DNA of 64,000 nucleotides from NCBI RefSeq assembly GCF_003046315.1, contig NZ_PZZP01000001.1, positions 2,542,001-2,606,000 of the forward strand. The letters run 5' to 3'. Both the position numbers and the translations under genes were made by a program. Below the pieces are notes generated by a model that worked only from the letters and a program-made list of their open reading frames with translations, ran no database searches and was not told the origin of the DNA. The stretch is from Desmospora activa DSM 45169 (GTDB lineage: Bacteria; Bacillota; Bacilli; Thermoactinomycetales; DSM-45169). Shown here piece after piece: positions 49,841 through 58,628 of this stretch (the first letter of the stretch is position 1; every line of letters starts with the position of its first letter).

Positions 49841-50956
49841 TTATCCCTTTAAATTCTCTGGGTTGAGAGGTTCCAGATCCGGAACGACAAAACGTCCGTC
49901 TTTACGGATCAATTCACCGTCAAAATAGATTTCACCGCCACCGTAATCACTCCGCTGAATATTGACAATATCCCAATGGATGGCGGATTGGTTGCCGTTG
50001 TTGCACTCTTGGTAAGCACGTCCCGGCGTAAAATGAAAGCTGCCGTTGATTTTTTCATCAAACAGGGTATCTTTCATCGGATGATTGATATAGGGATTTA
50101 CTCCTAGGCTGAATTCACCGATATAGCGGGCGCCTTCGTCAGTGTCCAAAATTTGGTTGAGGCGCTCGGTCTGATTGGCGGTCGCCTTAATGATTTTTCC
50201 ATCTTGAAATTCAAAGCGAATATTTTCAAAGGTCGTTCCTTGGTAAACGCTGGCCGTATTATAAGTGAGCACACCGTTGACGGAGTTGCGAACCGGCGCC
50301 GTAAACACTTCGCCGTCGGGGATGTTGTGCTCGCCTGCGCATTTGATGGCGGGCATTCCTTTAATGGAGAAAGTGAGATCAGTTCCCGGCCCCTTAATCC
50401 GCACTTGATCGGTTTGTTCAATTCGTTTAGCCAGCGGATCCATCGCTTTATCCATTCGAACATAATCGACGGTACAAACATTGAAAAAGAAATCCTCAAA
50501 AGCTTCGGTGCTCATTTGTGCCAACTGCGCCATTGACGGATTAGGATAGCGAAGTACCACCCATTTGGTGTGATTGACGCGCTGGCCGTTAACCACCTCG
50601 CCGTAGTGCTCGCTATACAGCTTCATCTTTTCCGCGGAAACATCGGCAAGTTCGTTGACGTTTTCACTGCCACGGATGGCGACATAACAATCCATTGCTT
50701 TCATCCGTTCCAAATCGAGCTTGGCGACTCGTTTCATATGTTCCTCGCTGGTATCCAGCAGTTGGGCGCGGAGCAACACACTGTTGTTAAGCTGAACAAA
50801 GGGAAAGCCACCCGCTTGATATACCTCCGGCACCAAGGCTCGGGCCAGCTCCGATTTTTCACCGTAAACATCGATTAAAACATTGTCTCCGGATTTTACC
50901 TTCATGGAATGCTGCACCAACAATCGGGCCAGCTTATTTATTCGTTGATCGCGCAT
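49841..50956 (-). CDS. M29-family aminopeptidase (AmpS/PepS type)
   Basis: About 371 residues from ATG at 50954-50956 with GGAGGAGAGAAG upstream; the longer reading has no family match. M29 signatures: KSGDNVLIDVYGE, NIPDGEVFTAPV, GEFSLGVNPYI and HWDIVNI, which supply the Glu, His and Asp ligands of the dimetal site. It cleaves N-terminal residues from peptides in the cytoplasm. Divergent from the fRMsr gene. Confidence 0.88.
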   Translation of the reverse strand: MRDQRINKLARLLVQHSMKVKSGDNVLIDVYGEKSELARALVPEVYQAGGFPFVQLNNSVLLRAQLLDTSEEHMKRVAKLDLERMKAMDCYVAIRGSENVNELADVSAEKMKLYSEHYGEVVNGQRVNHTKWVVLRYPNPSMAQLAQMSTEAFEDFFFNVCTVDYVRMDKAMDPLAKRIEQTDQVRIKGPGTDLTFSIKGMPAIKCAGEHNIPDGEVFTAPVRNSVNGVLTYNTASVYQGTTFENIRFEFQDGKIIKATANQTERLNQILDTDEGARYIGEFSLGVNPYINHPMKDTLFDEKINGSFHFTPGRAYQECNNGNQSAIHWDIVNIQRSDYGGGEIYFDGELIRKDGRFVVPDLEPLNPENLKG

Positions 50957-51074
50957 TTTTTTCTTCTCTCCTCCGCCATATGTATGTATTTCTATTGTAT
51001 CATGCTCTGCACAATATGCACATTGCCCGATATCGGCTTTGCCTGTACAATGGGTAGTCAAGGAGGAGTTGCCC

Positions 51075-51584
51075 ATGTTTGCCTTAGAATCTGTGGAGGG
51101 CGATGCTTCAACTCGCTATGAACACTTGCTGCGGCAAGGTCAAGCGCTGGTTGAGGGAGAGCGGGATTGGCTGGCCAACCTGGCCAACGCTGCTTCATTA
51201 CTATACCATGCACTGGACCGAGTCAATTGGGCCGGTTTTTATCTAATGAAAAAAGGGGAATTGGTGCTGGGACCGTTTATGGGACTTCCCGCTTGTATCC
51301 GTATCCCCGTCGGGAAAGGCGTATGTGGAACCGCTGTACAGGAGCGCGCGACACAGCTGGTGCCGGATGTGCTGAAATTTCCCGGCCATATCGCTTGTGA
51401 CGCAACCACGCGTTCCGAAATCGTCATCCCCCTGATCGTGGATGGAGACATCATCGGCGTCCTCGATATCGACAGCCCGGAGCCGGAACGGTTTAACGAG
51501 GAAGATCGCCAATACTTGGAGCAATTTGCCCAGCTGTTGGTGGAGAGTATCGATTGGTCGCCGGTGAAAAACGCCACCGCTTAA
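51075..51584 (+). CDS. Free methionine-(R)-sulfoxide reductase, GAF-domain (fRMsr, YtsP-like)
   Basis: About 169 residues from ATG at 51075 with AAGGAGGAG upstream. A single GAF domain: WAGFYL, LPACIRIPVGKGVCGTA and HIACDATTRSEIVIPL place cysteines at the three positions used by fRMsr enzymes for catalysis and resolution. It reduces free methionine-R-sulfoxide. The end VLDIDSPEPERF is typical. Monocistronic. Confidence 0.88.
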   Translation: MFALESVEGDASTRYEHLLRQGQALVEGERDWLANLANAASLLYHALDRVNWAGFYLMKKGELVLGPFMGLPACIRIPVGKGVCGTAVQERATQLVPDVLKFPGHIACDATTRSEIVIPLIVDGDIIGVLDIDSPEPERFNEEDRQYLEQFAQLLVESIDWSPVKNATA

Positions 51585-51855
51585 ATTTCTTCCCAATCAC
51601 TGGTGGACATCATCGATGCCTTGGTCATCCGCAAGTGCTATCGATAAGCCCTGTCACCTTTTGGCGTCCTAGCGAAATTCGATACAACCAATATAACGGA
51701 AATTCATCAGTCCTCCCACTACCGCAGATGGTAGTGGTTTTTTCGTGCTCTCACTCTTTTAATTTAAGATGTAGCCTGAGAGAAAAGGGCTTCAATCGAT
51801 TCACGGCGAATACTATTACTCTCACAAAAAATAAAGCCATTAGGGGGAAAGGCGA
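51585..51855 (+). other. Intergenic region with a terminator
   Basis: The 271 bases after the reductase gene contain no supported ORF. A terminator is at 51716-51743 and the subtilase promoter should lie between it and 51850. The 51600-51710 part may be a short decayed sequence but nothing was recognised. Confidence 0.5.
51716..51743 (+). terminator. Intrinsic terminator
   Basis: CCACTACC/GGTAGTGG with a six-base loop and TTTTTT after it on the plus strand. Confidence 0.85.
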
Positions 51856-53727
51856 ATGACTGATCGATTGAAGAGAGCACTTGTGTTTCTAGTAGCGTTG
51901 GCACTCGCCGTGTCTCCAGGCGTCTTTACCATGGATGCCCGTGCGGCTGCCGGACTGGACACAACCAAACTGGATTCCGCTTTTTCCACTCAGCTAAAGC
52001 AGGACAAAGGGAAATACTATGATGTCATCGTCGTTTTTAAGCAAAAGAAAGATGTAAAGCAATTGGATTCCTTCAACCGAGACTACAAAACCTTCCGTGT
52101 GCTTCCGATGGCCCGCATGTTACTGAACAAACAGGAAATTGAGGAAGTTACCCGCTGGGACCACGTCCGCTTTGTGGAACCGAATCGAAAACTACAACTG
52201 TTTAATGCAGAAGGAAGAGAGATGACCCGCTCGGAGCAAGTGCAGCAAGAACTGGGTTACGATGGTTCTGACATCGAAGTCGCCGTAATCGACACCGGTG
52301 CAGACGGCCTCCATCCCGACCTGTCCAATCTGAAATACAACTGGCAAGTGTTCGGTACATTGGGGTTGGCAGGCGATTCCTACATTAGTTCCACTCCGGA
52401 TGGAATCGATCTTGAGACCCCTTTGCTCGATGCTCACGCGAAAACAGGCGTCTCGATCAACACCGATGAATACGGTCATGGAACTCATGTGATCGGAACC
52501 GTCGCCGGCACCGGCGAAGCCTCGGACGGACGCTACAGAGGCATGGCTCCGAAAGCGACTATTCACAGCTACAGTTCAAGTGCTGGCATTTTCCTAATCT
52601 TCACACTGGAATCCTATGATCACATCCTGTACCAAAACCAACAGGGTAAAGCCGACATCCGCATCATCAACAACAGCTGGGGATCTTCCGGTTGTGAGTT
52701 TAACCCTTTCAATACAACCAATGTCGCCACGCGCATGGCATATGAGCAAGGGATCTTAAGTGTCTTCGCCTATGGAAATGACGGCCCTGACCCCGATACC
52801 TGTAACCCTTACACTACGGCTCCTTATGTGTTAAGTGTCGCTGCTACCGAAAAAGATTACAAGCTGGCCGGGTTTTCCTCACGGGGATTGGCAGAGCAAA
52901 ACCATGATCGGGAAGCGGCACTAAACAATTTGGATGCGTTTTTGGATGCCTCAGAAGAGGAACAGGCCTCATGGGATTATGAGCAAAAGCCCCTTGGAAT
53001 TTACCGCCCCGGTGTGGCTGCACCCGGTTCCGGCATCGTCTCCGCCCAAAATCCCCTTCATCCGATGACCACCAGCGGAAGCTTATATGGAGCAGCCAGC
53101 GGAACATCGATGGCCTCCCCTCATGTCGCTGGTGTGATGACCTTAGTGGCGGATGCATACAAAAAAACCCACGGCAAACATATCCAACCGCTAGATTTGG
53201 TCCGGTTGGCGGAAGTAACGGCAAATAAAGAAGTGATGTTTGGTTACCAAGCGTTTGAAGCCGGGGCTGGATTCGTCGATGCCTATGCTTCCGTCCAAAG
53301 CGCTGTAGCTAACGACATCCCCACAGCCGTTACAGATGACGATCTGGTTTCGTATGAGCCTCCCACCAACGTCAAAGTAAAAACCCAACCCTACAGTGGA
53401 ACCGTATTGGCGAATTCCTGGCAAACTGGGATCGGATACGAGGTGCACGGTATCCAAGTCAAAGAGGGCGCTCTCCGCATTTATGCGGAGGTAGAGTGGG
53501 CCAATGAACTGGAAAACGTCTATATCAGCTTGTATGCCCCCGGTCTGGATGTTGAAACGGATGAACCGACGGTCTCCAGCGCTGGATTATTGGATACCGG
53601 CAACAAACGTTATGTAGAATACCCCTTTCCGGAAGCAGGGGAGTGGCAAGTGCGGATCGATGGCCGCACCAACACCATCACGGATTATACCGGTAAGTTT
53701 GAAATCCACACTGCGGAAGAGGAGTGA
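51856..53727 (+). CDS. Secreted S8 subtilisin-like protease
   Basis: 623 residues. Signal peptide (TDRLKRALVFLVALALAV...ARA) and an I9-like propeptide (about 50-120, KYYDVIVVFKQKKDV, VRFVEPN). The triad: Asp in VAVIDTGADGLHPDL, His in DEYGHGTHVIG, Ser in ASGTSMASPHVAG; oxyanion Asn in FAYGNDGP. A C-terminal beta-sandwich domain (about 500-620, GEWQVRIDGR) resembles P- or pre-peptidase-like domains. An extracellular scavenging protease. AGGGGGAAAGGCGA precedes the ATG. Confidence 0.9.
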   Translation: MTDRLKRALVFLVALALAVSPGVFTMDARAAAGLDTTKLDSAFSTQLKQDKGKYYDVIVVFKQKKDVKQLDSFNRDYKTFRVLPMARMLLNKQEIEEVTRWDHVRFVEPNRKLQLFNAEGREMTRSEQVQQELGYDGSDIEVAVIDTGADGLHPDLSNLKYNWQVFGTLGLAGDSYISSTPDGIDLETPLLDAHAKTGVSINTDEYGHGTHVIGTVAGTGEASDGRYRGMAPKATIHSYSSSAGIFLIFTLESYDHILYQNQQGKADIRIINNSWGSSGCEFNPFNTTNVATRMAYEQGILSVFAYGNDGPDPDTCNPYTTAPYVLSVAATEKDYKLAGFSSRGLAEQNHDREAALNNLDAFLDASEEEQASWDYEQKPLGIYRPGVAAPGSGIVSAQNPLHPMTTSGSLYGAASGTSMASPHVAGVMTLVADAYKKTHGKHIQPLDLVRLAEVTANKEVMFGYQAFEAGAGFVDAYASVQSAVANDIPTAVTDDDLVSYEPPTNVKVKTQPYSGTVLANSWQTGIGYEVHGIQVKEGALRIYAEVEWANELENVYISLYAPGLDVETDEPTVSSAGLLDTGNKRYVEYPFPEAGEWQVRIDGRTNTITDYTGKFEIHTAEEE

Positions 53728-54486
53728 AGACCACCGGTATTTTCCTTTAACCTAAAAAATACATGGTACATTTATGTAATCTCCTCCATTTTAAACATCA
53801 TTCTATTTTATATATTTCAAACCATCGGACTAAACTATTTACCCGCGGGACTTTTTGCAACCATTGTTTTCTTTCAACCCGTGTTGCTAGGTATCTGCTC
53901 ATGGTTGTGGTTAGGAGAAACGATGTTCTTCAAAAAAGCAGTTGGTTTGATTCTTGGCTTTCTCGGAGTCGCTTCCATCTGCTTAAACGGTAGCTCTGGT
54001 CAACTTTCCTCAGTTCGGATTTTTCTCGGTTTAATTAGTGCGATTTGCTGGACTTTCGGTACGTTGTATATGAAAAAAACAGCACCACAGGTCGATGCCG
54101 TTTGGTTGATTGCTCTTCAATCTGTTATTGGCGGAGTTGTAATATTAGCGACAGGCTCCTCCATTGAACATTGGAACGACATTGTATGGGAGGTGCCGTT
54201 TATATCGACTCTGTTGTTTATTTCCGTTTTCTCTACAGCGTTAGGTTGGCTCGTTTTCTTTAAACTTGTCGGTTCGGGCGAAGCCAGTAAAGTAGGCGCA
54301 TTTACTTTTCTAATACCCCTAATTGCAACCATGACCAGTGTCCTCTTTTTAAGTGAAACGGTAACTTTTCAGCTAATGGTGGGACTTGTTCTGATTATTA
54401 CTAGCATTGTCCTGGTGAACTCAAAAGCAAAAAAACGCTCGGATAACCGATGCATCCCGCCTCTTCCCAAGGAGCAAGAGGCATAA
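53728..54486 (+). pseudogene. EamA/DMT-family transporter, N-terminally truncated
   Basis: The frame is open from the preceding gene's stop and reads transporter text from about 53749 (YIYVISSILNIILFYIFQTI, then LNYLPAGLFATIVFFQPV) through two EamA-type halves to TAA at 54486. There is no in-frame start in the first part; the first ATG/TTG lies in the middle of a helix (53881). About 50-60 N-terminal residues are missing. The base composition is more AT-rich than neighbours, suggesting a foreign or decaying fragment. An internal start could still yield a partial protein. Confidence 0.72.
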
Positions 54487-54530
54487 GAACGGATCCCATT
54501 ATTTCACCTTTCATTTTTCCAAGTAAAGAC

Positions 54531-54566
54531 AAACCCGTCTCCAATTGCAGCTGAAGACGGGTTTTT
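54531..54566 (+). terminator. Intrinsic terminator
   Basis: AAACCCGTCT/AGACGGGTTT stem followed by TTTT on the plus strand. A second hairpin (GGACCGT/ACGGTCC, 54573-54595) with five T follows at once. Confidence 0.85.
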
Positions 54567-54608
54567 ATCCTCGGACCGTCCCTCCGGAACGGTCCTTTTT
54601 GCCCTATA

Positions 54609-55022
54609 TCACTCCATATAGATCCGGTATGCACGTCGAATCTCTTCTTTCATCCACTCCGGGTAGGGTGACTGGCTCAATTCGGACATACGTGTCCATT
54701 GATAGCTTTCATGCTCAGAGCTCAGCCGAATCTGTCCCACCGGTTGGTGACAGGCGAATTTAATGATGATCAAGTGTTTCTCTTCCTGAATGTCATCGTA
54801 AATATATGCCGGTCCGATCACTTTCATCTGTAGTCCCGTCTCTTCCAACACCTCACGGTACAACGCTTCCATCAACGGCTCTGAAGGTTCCAGCCCTCCG
54901 CCGGGAAAATCCCAGCCATGGGTATCGCGAGCACTTCGTTCCGCTGGTGATTTGCGCAGTACCAACACGCGATCGCCATCAAAAACAATCGCTTTCGCCG
55001 CGATCTTATACGGTTTTTTCAT
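54609..55022 (-). CDS. NUDIX hydrolase
   Basis: About 137 residues from ATG at 55020-55022 with GTGGAGAGGATGAT upstream. The Nudix box is GGGLEPSEPLMEALYREVLEETGL (outline: G-x5-E-x7-REVLEETG), preceded by HGWDFPGG. It hydrolyses a nucleoside diphosphate linked compound; the exact substrate (ADP-ribose, 8-oxo-dGTP, other) is not clear. The start of the reading lies next to the PaaI gene upstream. Confidence 0.87.
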   Translation of the reverse strand: MKKPYKIAAKAIVFDGDRVLVLRKSPAERSARDTHGWDFPGGGLEPSEPLMEALYREVLEETGLQMKVIGPAYIYDDIQEEKHLIIIKFACHQPVGQIRLSSEHESYQWTRMSELSQSPYPEWMKEEIRRAYRIYME

Positions 55023-55056
55023 ATCATCCTCTCCACTTCCTTTGGTGCGAGGATCG

Positions 55057-55533
55057 TCATCGCTGACTGAAGAATGTTCCGGATGCCCGTGCAATCAGCT
55101 TTTCCTGCTCATCCTTTACTTTGGTCTCCATGACGATAATGGTACGCCCTTTTTTAATCAATTGGGTGTTGGCGGTAAGCCACCCTTCTAAGGCCGGTTT
55201 CAGGAAGCTGACATTGAGATCCAATGTGACAGAGCGCCGGTCCTGACCCACTTCCTGAAAAACGGTGGAAGCCATCGCCGTATCGATAAAAGTGGTCGTC
55301 ATTCCCCCGTGAAGGATCTGATAGCGATTTTTTAGTTCATCCGTTACCAACATCCGGTGAACATAAGCATCCTCGTCGGGATTATAACCCAAGGATTGAA
55401 AATTCATCATCTCTTCAATATAAGCCATCGGGCTAACCCGCGTTCGCTTCAAGGCTTGCACCAGTTTGTGGATGGTTTCCACTTCATTTGAATTTAAATC
55501 CTGTAATTCCTGCCATAAGGCCTCCAATGTCAT
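55057..55533 (-). CDS. PaaI-family hotdog thioesterase
   Basis: About 158 residues from ATG at 55531-55533 with AGAGGAATGGAGC upstream. NRYQILHGGMTTTFIDTAMAS is the hotdog signature and the acidic residue in FIDT is the expected catalytic position. Substrate probably an acyl-CoA. It is 35 bases upstream of the NUDIX gene and on the same strand, so the two may be cotranscribed. Confidence 0.82.
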   Translation of the reverse strand: MTLEALWQELQDLNSNEVETIHKLVQALKRTRVSPMAYIEEMMNFQSLGYNPDEDAYVHRMLVTDELKNRYQILHGGMTTTFIDTAMASTVFQEVGQDRRSVTLDLNVSFLKPALEGWLTANTQLIKKGRTIIVMETKVKDEQEKLIARASGTFFSQR

Positions 55534-55930
55534 GCTCCATTCCTCTTTCCGGCACGGTTGATTCGATATCGTAATTGATCCCCTACATACCATATCACAA
55601 ACCCATTCCTCGGAAAACCGGCGCGACCACAATTGAACCCAGGCGGGTCGATTGTGAAGATCCTCCCTCGTATAGCCACCCACCAATGGGTGAATCGCAA
55701 ACAATCCGATTCCCCTTGTAAGAATAACCGGAGTGCCCCCGATCAATTCCAAACTTTATGGGTTCGATCTGCTTTTTTCATCGACCTGTTCGTTAAAAAA
55801 ATGCAAAGACTCTCCACCGACCACAGAATCCCTTCCTAGAGAATAGAATTTCCGGAAGTCCTCAAACACCAATACCCCTTCAGCAAAAGATCTGAAGGGG
55901 TATGATCCAACCATCGCTTTTATCTCCTTT
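55534..55930. other. Intergenic region with an open minus-strand stretch
   Basis: 397 bases. On the minus strand the frame of the thioesterase stays open to 55752 (with GGTPVILTRGIGLFAIHP), which I do not recognise; it lacks a ribosome site and is probably not part of the gene. A hairpin CCCCTTCAG/CTGAAGGGG lies at 55874-55900, after the hydroxybutyrate dehydrogenase stop; the T-run is weak. Confidence 0.4.
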
Positions 55931-56704
55931 TTACCACCCACCGGAGACACCGATGCCCTCTCCGGTGATGGATGCCGCTCCGTCCGATGCCAGAAAAACG
56001 GCGGTAGCCGCCACTTCCTCCGGTTGAATAAACCGTTTGAGGGCCTGTTTATGCAACAGATGCTTGTGTAGCGCTTCTTCTTCGCTGATGGACTCCTGCT
56101 GGGCCAGCCGCACCAACTGATTGCGAACGAGGGGCGTATCGACCGCTCCCGGCATAATCGCATTTACCGTAATGCCGTCTTCCGCTGTTTCCAGCGCAAC
56201 CGTCCGCGTCAATCCCACTACACCGTGTTTTGCTGCAATATACGCCGATTTAAACGGGGATGCCGTTCTGCCGTGCACCGAGGCGATATTGATAATCCGC
56301 CCCCAGCCCTGCTCTTTCATACCGGGAACAACGTGCTTGGTAACGAGAAAAGGTCCCGTCAACATCACCCCGATCAGGCGATTCCATTGTTCCAGCGGAA
56401 AATCCTCCACCCGGTCGATATGTTGCAACCCGGCATTGTTGATTGCCACTTCTACCGGACCCCAAAGCTCCCGGATCTGCTTTACTACCTGGCGCACCGC
56501 ATCCTCGGAGGATATATCTGCTTGATAACCCTCCACATGACTGGCTCCCGTCACAGCACTAATCTGTACTGCTGCCTGTTGTGCCTCTTCTGCCCGCAGA
56601 TCGACGATCGCCACCCGATCACCACGCTGGGCAAAGGCTTTCGCCACGTGAAATCCGATCCCCCTGGCTGCTCCCGTTATGAGCACTGTCCGCGCTTGTG
56701 TCAT
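55931..56704 (-). CDS. hbdH: 3-hydroxybutyrate dehydrogenase (SDR family)
   Basis: About 257 residues from ATG at 56702-56704 with AAAGG nine bases upstream. Rossmann motif TGAARGIG near 10-17, NNAG, and the catalytic Ser/Tyr/Lys in IINIASVHGR and SAYIAAKHG. SVHGRTASPFKSAYIAAKHG (part) and the C-terminal TGEGIGVSGGW fit D-3-hydroxybutyrate dehydrogenases. It oxidises 3-hydroxybutyrate to acetoacetate with NAD. Follows the GntP-type permease by 34 bases, in one operon. Confidence 0.85.
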   Translation of the reverse strand: MTQARTVLITGAARGIGFHVAKAFAQRGDRVAIVDLRAEEAQQAAVQISAVTGASHVEGYQADISSEDAVRQVVKQIRELWGPVEVAINNAGLQHIDRVEDFPLEQWNRLIGVMLTGPFLVTKHVVPGMKEQGWGRIINIASVHGRTASPFKSAYIAAKHGVVGLTRTVALETAEDGITVNAIMPGAVDTPLVRNQLVRLAQQESISEEEALHKHLLHKQALKRFIQPEEVAATAVFLASDGAASITGEGIGVSGGW

Positions 56705-56738
56705 CTGCATCATCCTTTGCTAAGAGTTTAAGCGTCGC

Positions 56739-58154
56739 TTATACCCACCCTGTTACCCAAGCCAGACCGATCATCAACGGAACCGTAAGGGTGCTGATAA
56801 TGGTGATCATCAAGATGTCCAGATACGATTCTCGATGCGTCAACCCGCAAATCGCCAACAGCGTGATGACCGCACCATTATGCGGCAGGGTATCCATCCC
56901 TCCCGCTGACATGGAAGCGATCCGATGCAACAACTCGGGGTTGATTCCCACATTGGTGGCCCAGGACAAATACTGGGCTCCCATCGTATCCAGTGCAATA
57001 CTCATCCCACCGGAAGCGGAGCCGGTAATTCCCGCCAAAATGTTGATCGACAACGCCTCAGACAAAAGTGGGTTTACATTCATCCCCAGTAAAAAGGCAG
57101 CCACCGTTTCAAATCCGGGCATCGTAGCGATCACATTGCCAAATCCCACCTCAGAAGCGGTATTCATAATTGCCAACAACGCCCCAGCTGTACCAGTAGC
57201 CAAAATCGCGGGCAGATTGAGGTCTGAACGGTTGCTATCCTCGTTTGAATCAGGGTTATGACGACAGTAGAGCCAGCGCAAGTATACAGTAAACAGAATC
57301 CCCAACACCAGGGCCAGAATCAACGACCAGATCCCCAACACTTGATCCAGATTTAAGCCGTCGTATTGTTCCAACAGCGATTGTGGATACCAGTCGGGCA
57401 GCACCACATAGGTGAATAGCGCATTACCCGCCAATACCAACCCCAATGGAACCAGGGAAAGCCAAAAGGCAGGCAGCTTTTCGTCTTCTACTACTTTCGG
57501 TTCGTTTCGAGTGTGAGGTCCATATCCTTCCCCTTTGGCTATCATCTGCTTTCGACGTCGATTCAGCCACCACAAGCCAACGGCAAAGATGATGATACCG
57601 CCGATCGTACCGATGACTGGCGCGGCAAAGGAAGTCGTCCCAAAATAAGCTGTCGGGATAATATTTTGGATCTGCGGACTTCCCGGCAAAGCCACCATGG
57701 TAAATGTAAACGCTCCCAATGCAATGGTGGCCGGAATCAACCGCTTTGGGATGTCAGACTCCCGAAACAATGCCGCTGCAAAAGGATAGACGGCAAAAGC
57801 GACTACAAACAGACTGACACCGCCATAAGTTAAAATGGCACAGGTGAGTACCACTGCTAAGATCGCCTGATTTTGGCCAAAGGTATCGATCAAGCCCTTG
57901 GCGATCGAACGAGCGGCTCCGCTTGCTTCCATCATTTTGCCGAAGACTGCACCCAACAAAAAAATAGGAAAGTACAATTTGATATAGTTCACCATCGTCG
58001 GCATAAATACCTCAGTATACGTGGGCAACAGCGGCAACCCGGACATCACCGCCGCCAACAGGGCAAATACCGGTGCAAACAGAATAACGGGATACCCTCG
58101 ATACGCCATAAAGATCAACAGGCCCAAAGCCAAAAAGATTCCTAACACTTCCAT
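56739..58154 (-). CDS. GntP-family permease, probably for 3-hydroxybutyrate
   Basis: About 471 residues from ATG at 58152-58154 with AAAGGGGTG upstream. Twelve to fourteen membrane helices are predicted; GYPVILFAPVFALLAAVMSG and SGSASGGMSIALDTM and DTLPHNGAVITLL are typical of GntP transporters, secondary H+ symporters of organic acids. The partner gene hbdH suggests 3-hydroxybutyrate rather than gluconate. The gene lies downstream of a sigma-54 type promoter and activator. Confidence 0.82.
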   Translation of the reverse strand: MEVLGIFLALGLLIFMAYRGYPVILFAPVFALLAAVMSGLPLLPTYTEVFMPTMVNYIKLYFPIFLLGAVFGKMMEASGAARSIAKGLIDTFGQNQAILAVVLTCAILTYGGVSLFVVAFAVYPFAAALFRESDIPKRLIPATIALGAFTFTMVALPGSPQIQNIIPTAYFGTTSFAAPVIGTIGGIIIFAVGLWWLNRRRKQMIAKGEGYGPHTRNEPKVVEDEKLPAFWLSLVPLGLVLAGNALFTYVVLPDWYPQSLLEQYDGLNLDQVLGIWSLILALVLGILFTVYLRWLYCRHNPDSNEDSNRSDLNLPAILATGTAGALLAIMNTASEVGFGNVIATMPGFETVAAFLLGMNVNPLLSEALSINILAGITGSASGGMSIALDTMGAQYLSWATNVGINPELLHRIASMSAGGMDTLPHNGAVITLLAICGLTHRESYLDILMITIISTLTVPLMIGLAWVTGWV

Positions 58155-58345
58155 CGTAAACACCCCTTTCCATCGACCTCACCGTGTCTATATTTGCAAT
58201 TTTCATTCCAAATCCGCGCTGCAAAGTAAAAGACATCCCTGAGCGGATGCCTAGAAATCGAGCGGCTGTCGACCTGGAGTCGCAAATAAATAAAAACGTT
58301 ACCTGCTGATGTAGGGAGATGAATCGATTTTTTAGCGATATTTTC

Positions 58346-58363
58346 CGTCCAGAACAATGGACG
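58346..58363. promoter_or_regulatory. Palindrome 1, TCCA-N6-TGGA
   Basis: CGTCCAGAACAATGGACG is a perfect outer palindrome around six spacer bases. It lies next to the -12 element of the putative sigma-54 promoter, about at the expected transcription start. It shares the half-sites of the two sites upstream. Confidence 0.65.
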
Positions 58364-58364
58364 T

Positions 58365-58380
58365 TGCATTGAAAACGCCC
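58365..58380 (-). promoter_or_regulatory. Putative sigma-54 (-24/-12) promoter of the hydroxybutyrate operon
   Basis: On the minus strand GGGCG, then ten bases after the GG the GC of ATGCA. The GG-N10-GC spacing is exact for sigma-54; the surrounding match to TGGCAC-N5-TTGC is moderate. Supported by the upstream sigma-54 activator gene and by paired palindromes 40-70 bp upstream. Confidence 0.55.
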
Positions 58381-58415
58381 TTCACCACTCCCACCATTGT
58401 TGTTGTCCTTCTATT

Positions 58416-58431
58416 GTCCAGATTATTGGAC
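58416..58431. promoter_or_regulatory. Palindrome 2, TCCA-N6-TGGA
   Basis: GTCCAGATTATTGGAC, centre 20 bp from palindrome 3, two helical turns, so both would lie on the same DNA face. Position upstream of the -24 element fits an enhancer site for the Fis-type helix-turn-helix of the activator. Confidence 0.7.
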
Positions 58432-58434
58432 TTC

Positions 58435-58452
58435 AGTCCATAATAATGGACT
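58435..58452. promoter_or_regulatory. Palindrome 3, TCCA-N6-TGGA
   Basis: AGTCCATAATAATGGACT, an 18-bp palindrome with the same half-sites as the other two. With palindrome 2 it forms a tandem pair about 45-75 bp upstream of the -24 element. Confidence 0.7.
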
Positions 58453-58628
58453 ATGAAAAACTTATGAGGATACGTTCAGTCAAAAAAATGAGCTGTAGTT
58501 GCATTCATAGCCATGTGGTCAATCGGACCCATTTTTGCAGTTGTCTCCCTATTACAATTAATGGCGTCAGGGTATCTTTTCTTTCGTAAGTAGGGAGGAG
58601 GAATAACCCCCTCACACTACCCTTTACA

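Larger units (their letters stand above)
58155..58628. other. Regulatory intergenic region between activator and permease genes
   Basis: These 474 bases contain a -24/-12-like promoter and three TCCA-N6-TGGA palindromes, listed separately. Between 58489 and 58592 a short plus-strand stretch reads like the last helices of a membrane protein (GPIFAVVSLLQLMASGYLFF then RK and TAG) and is probably a relic. Confidence 0.55.
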
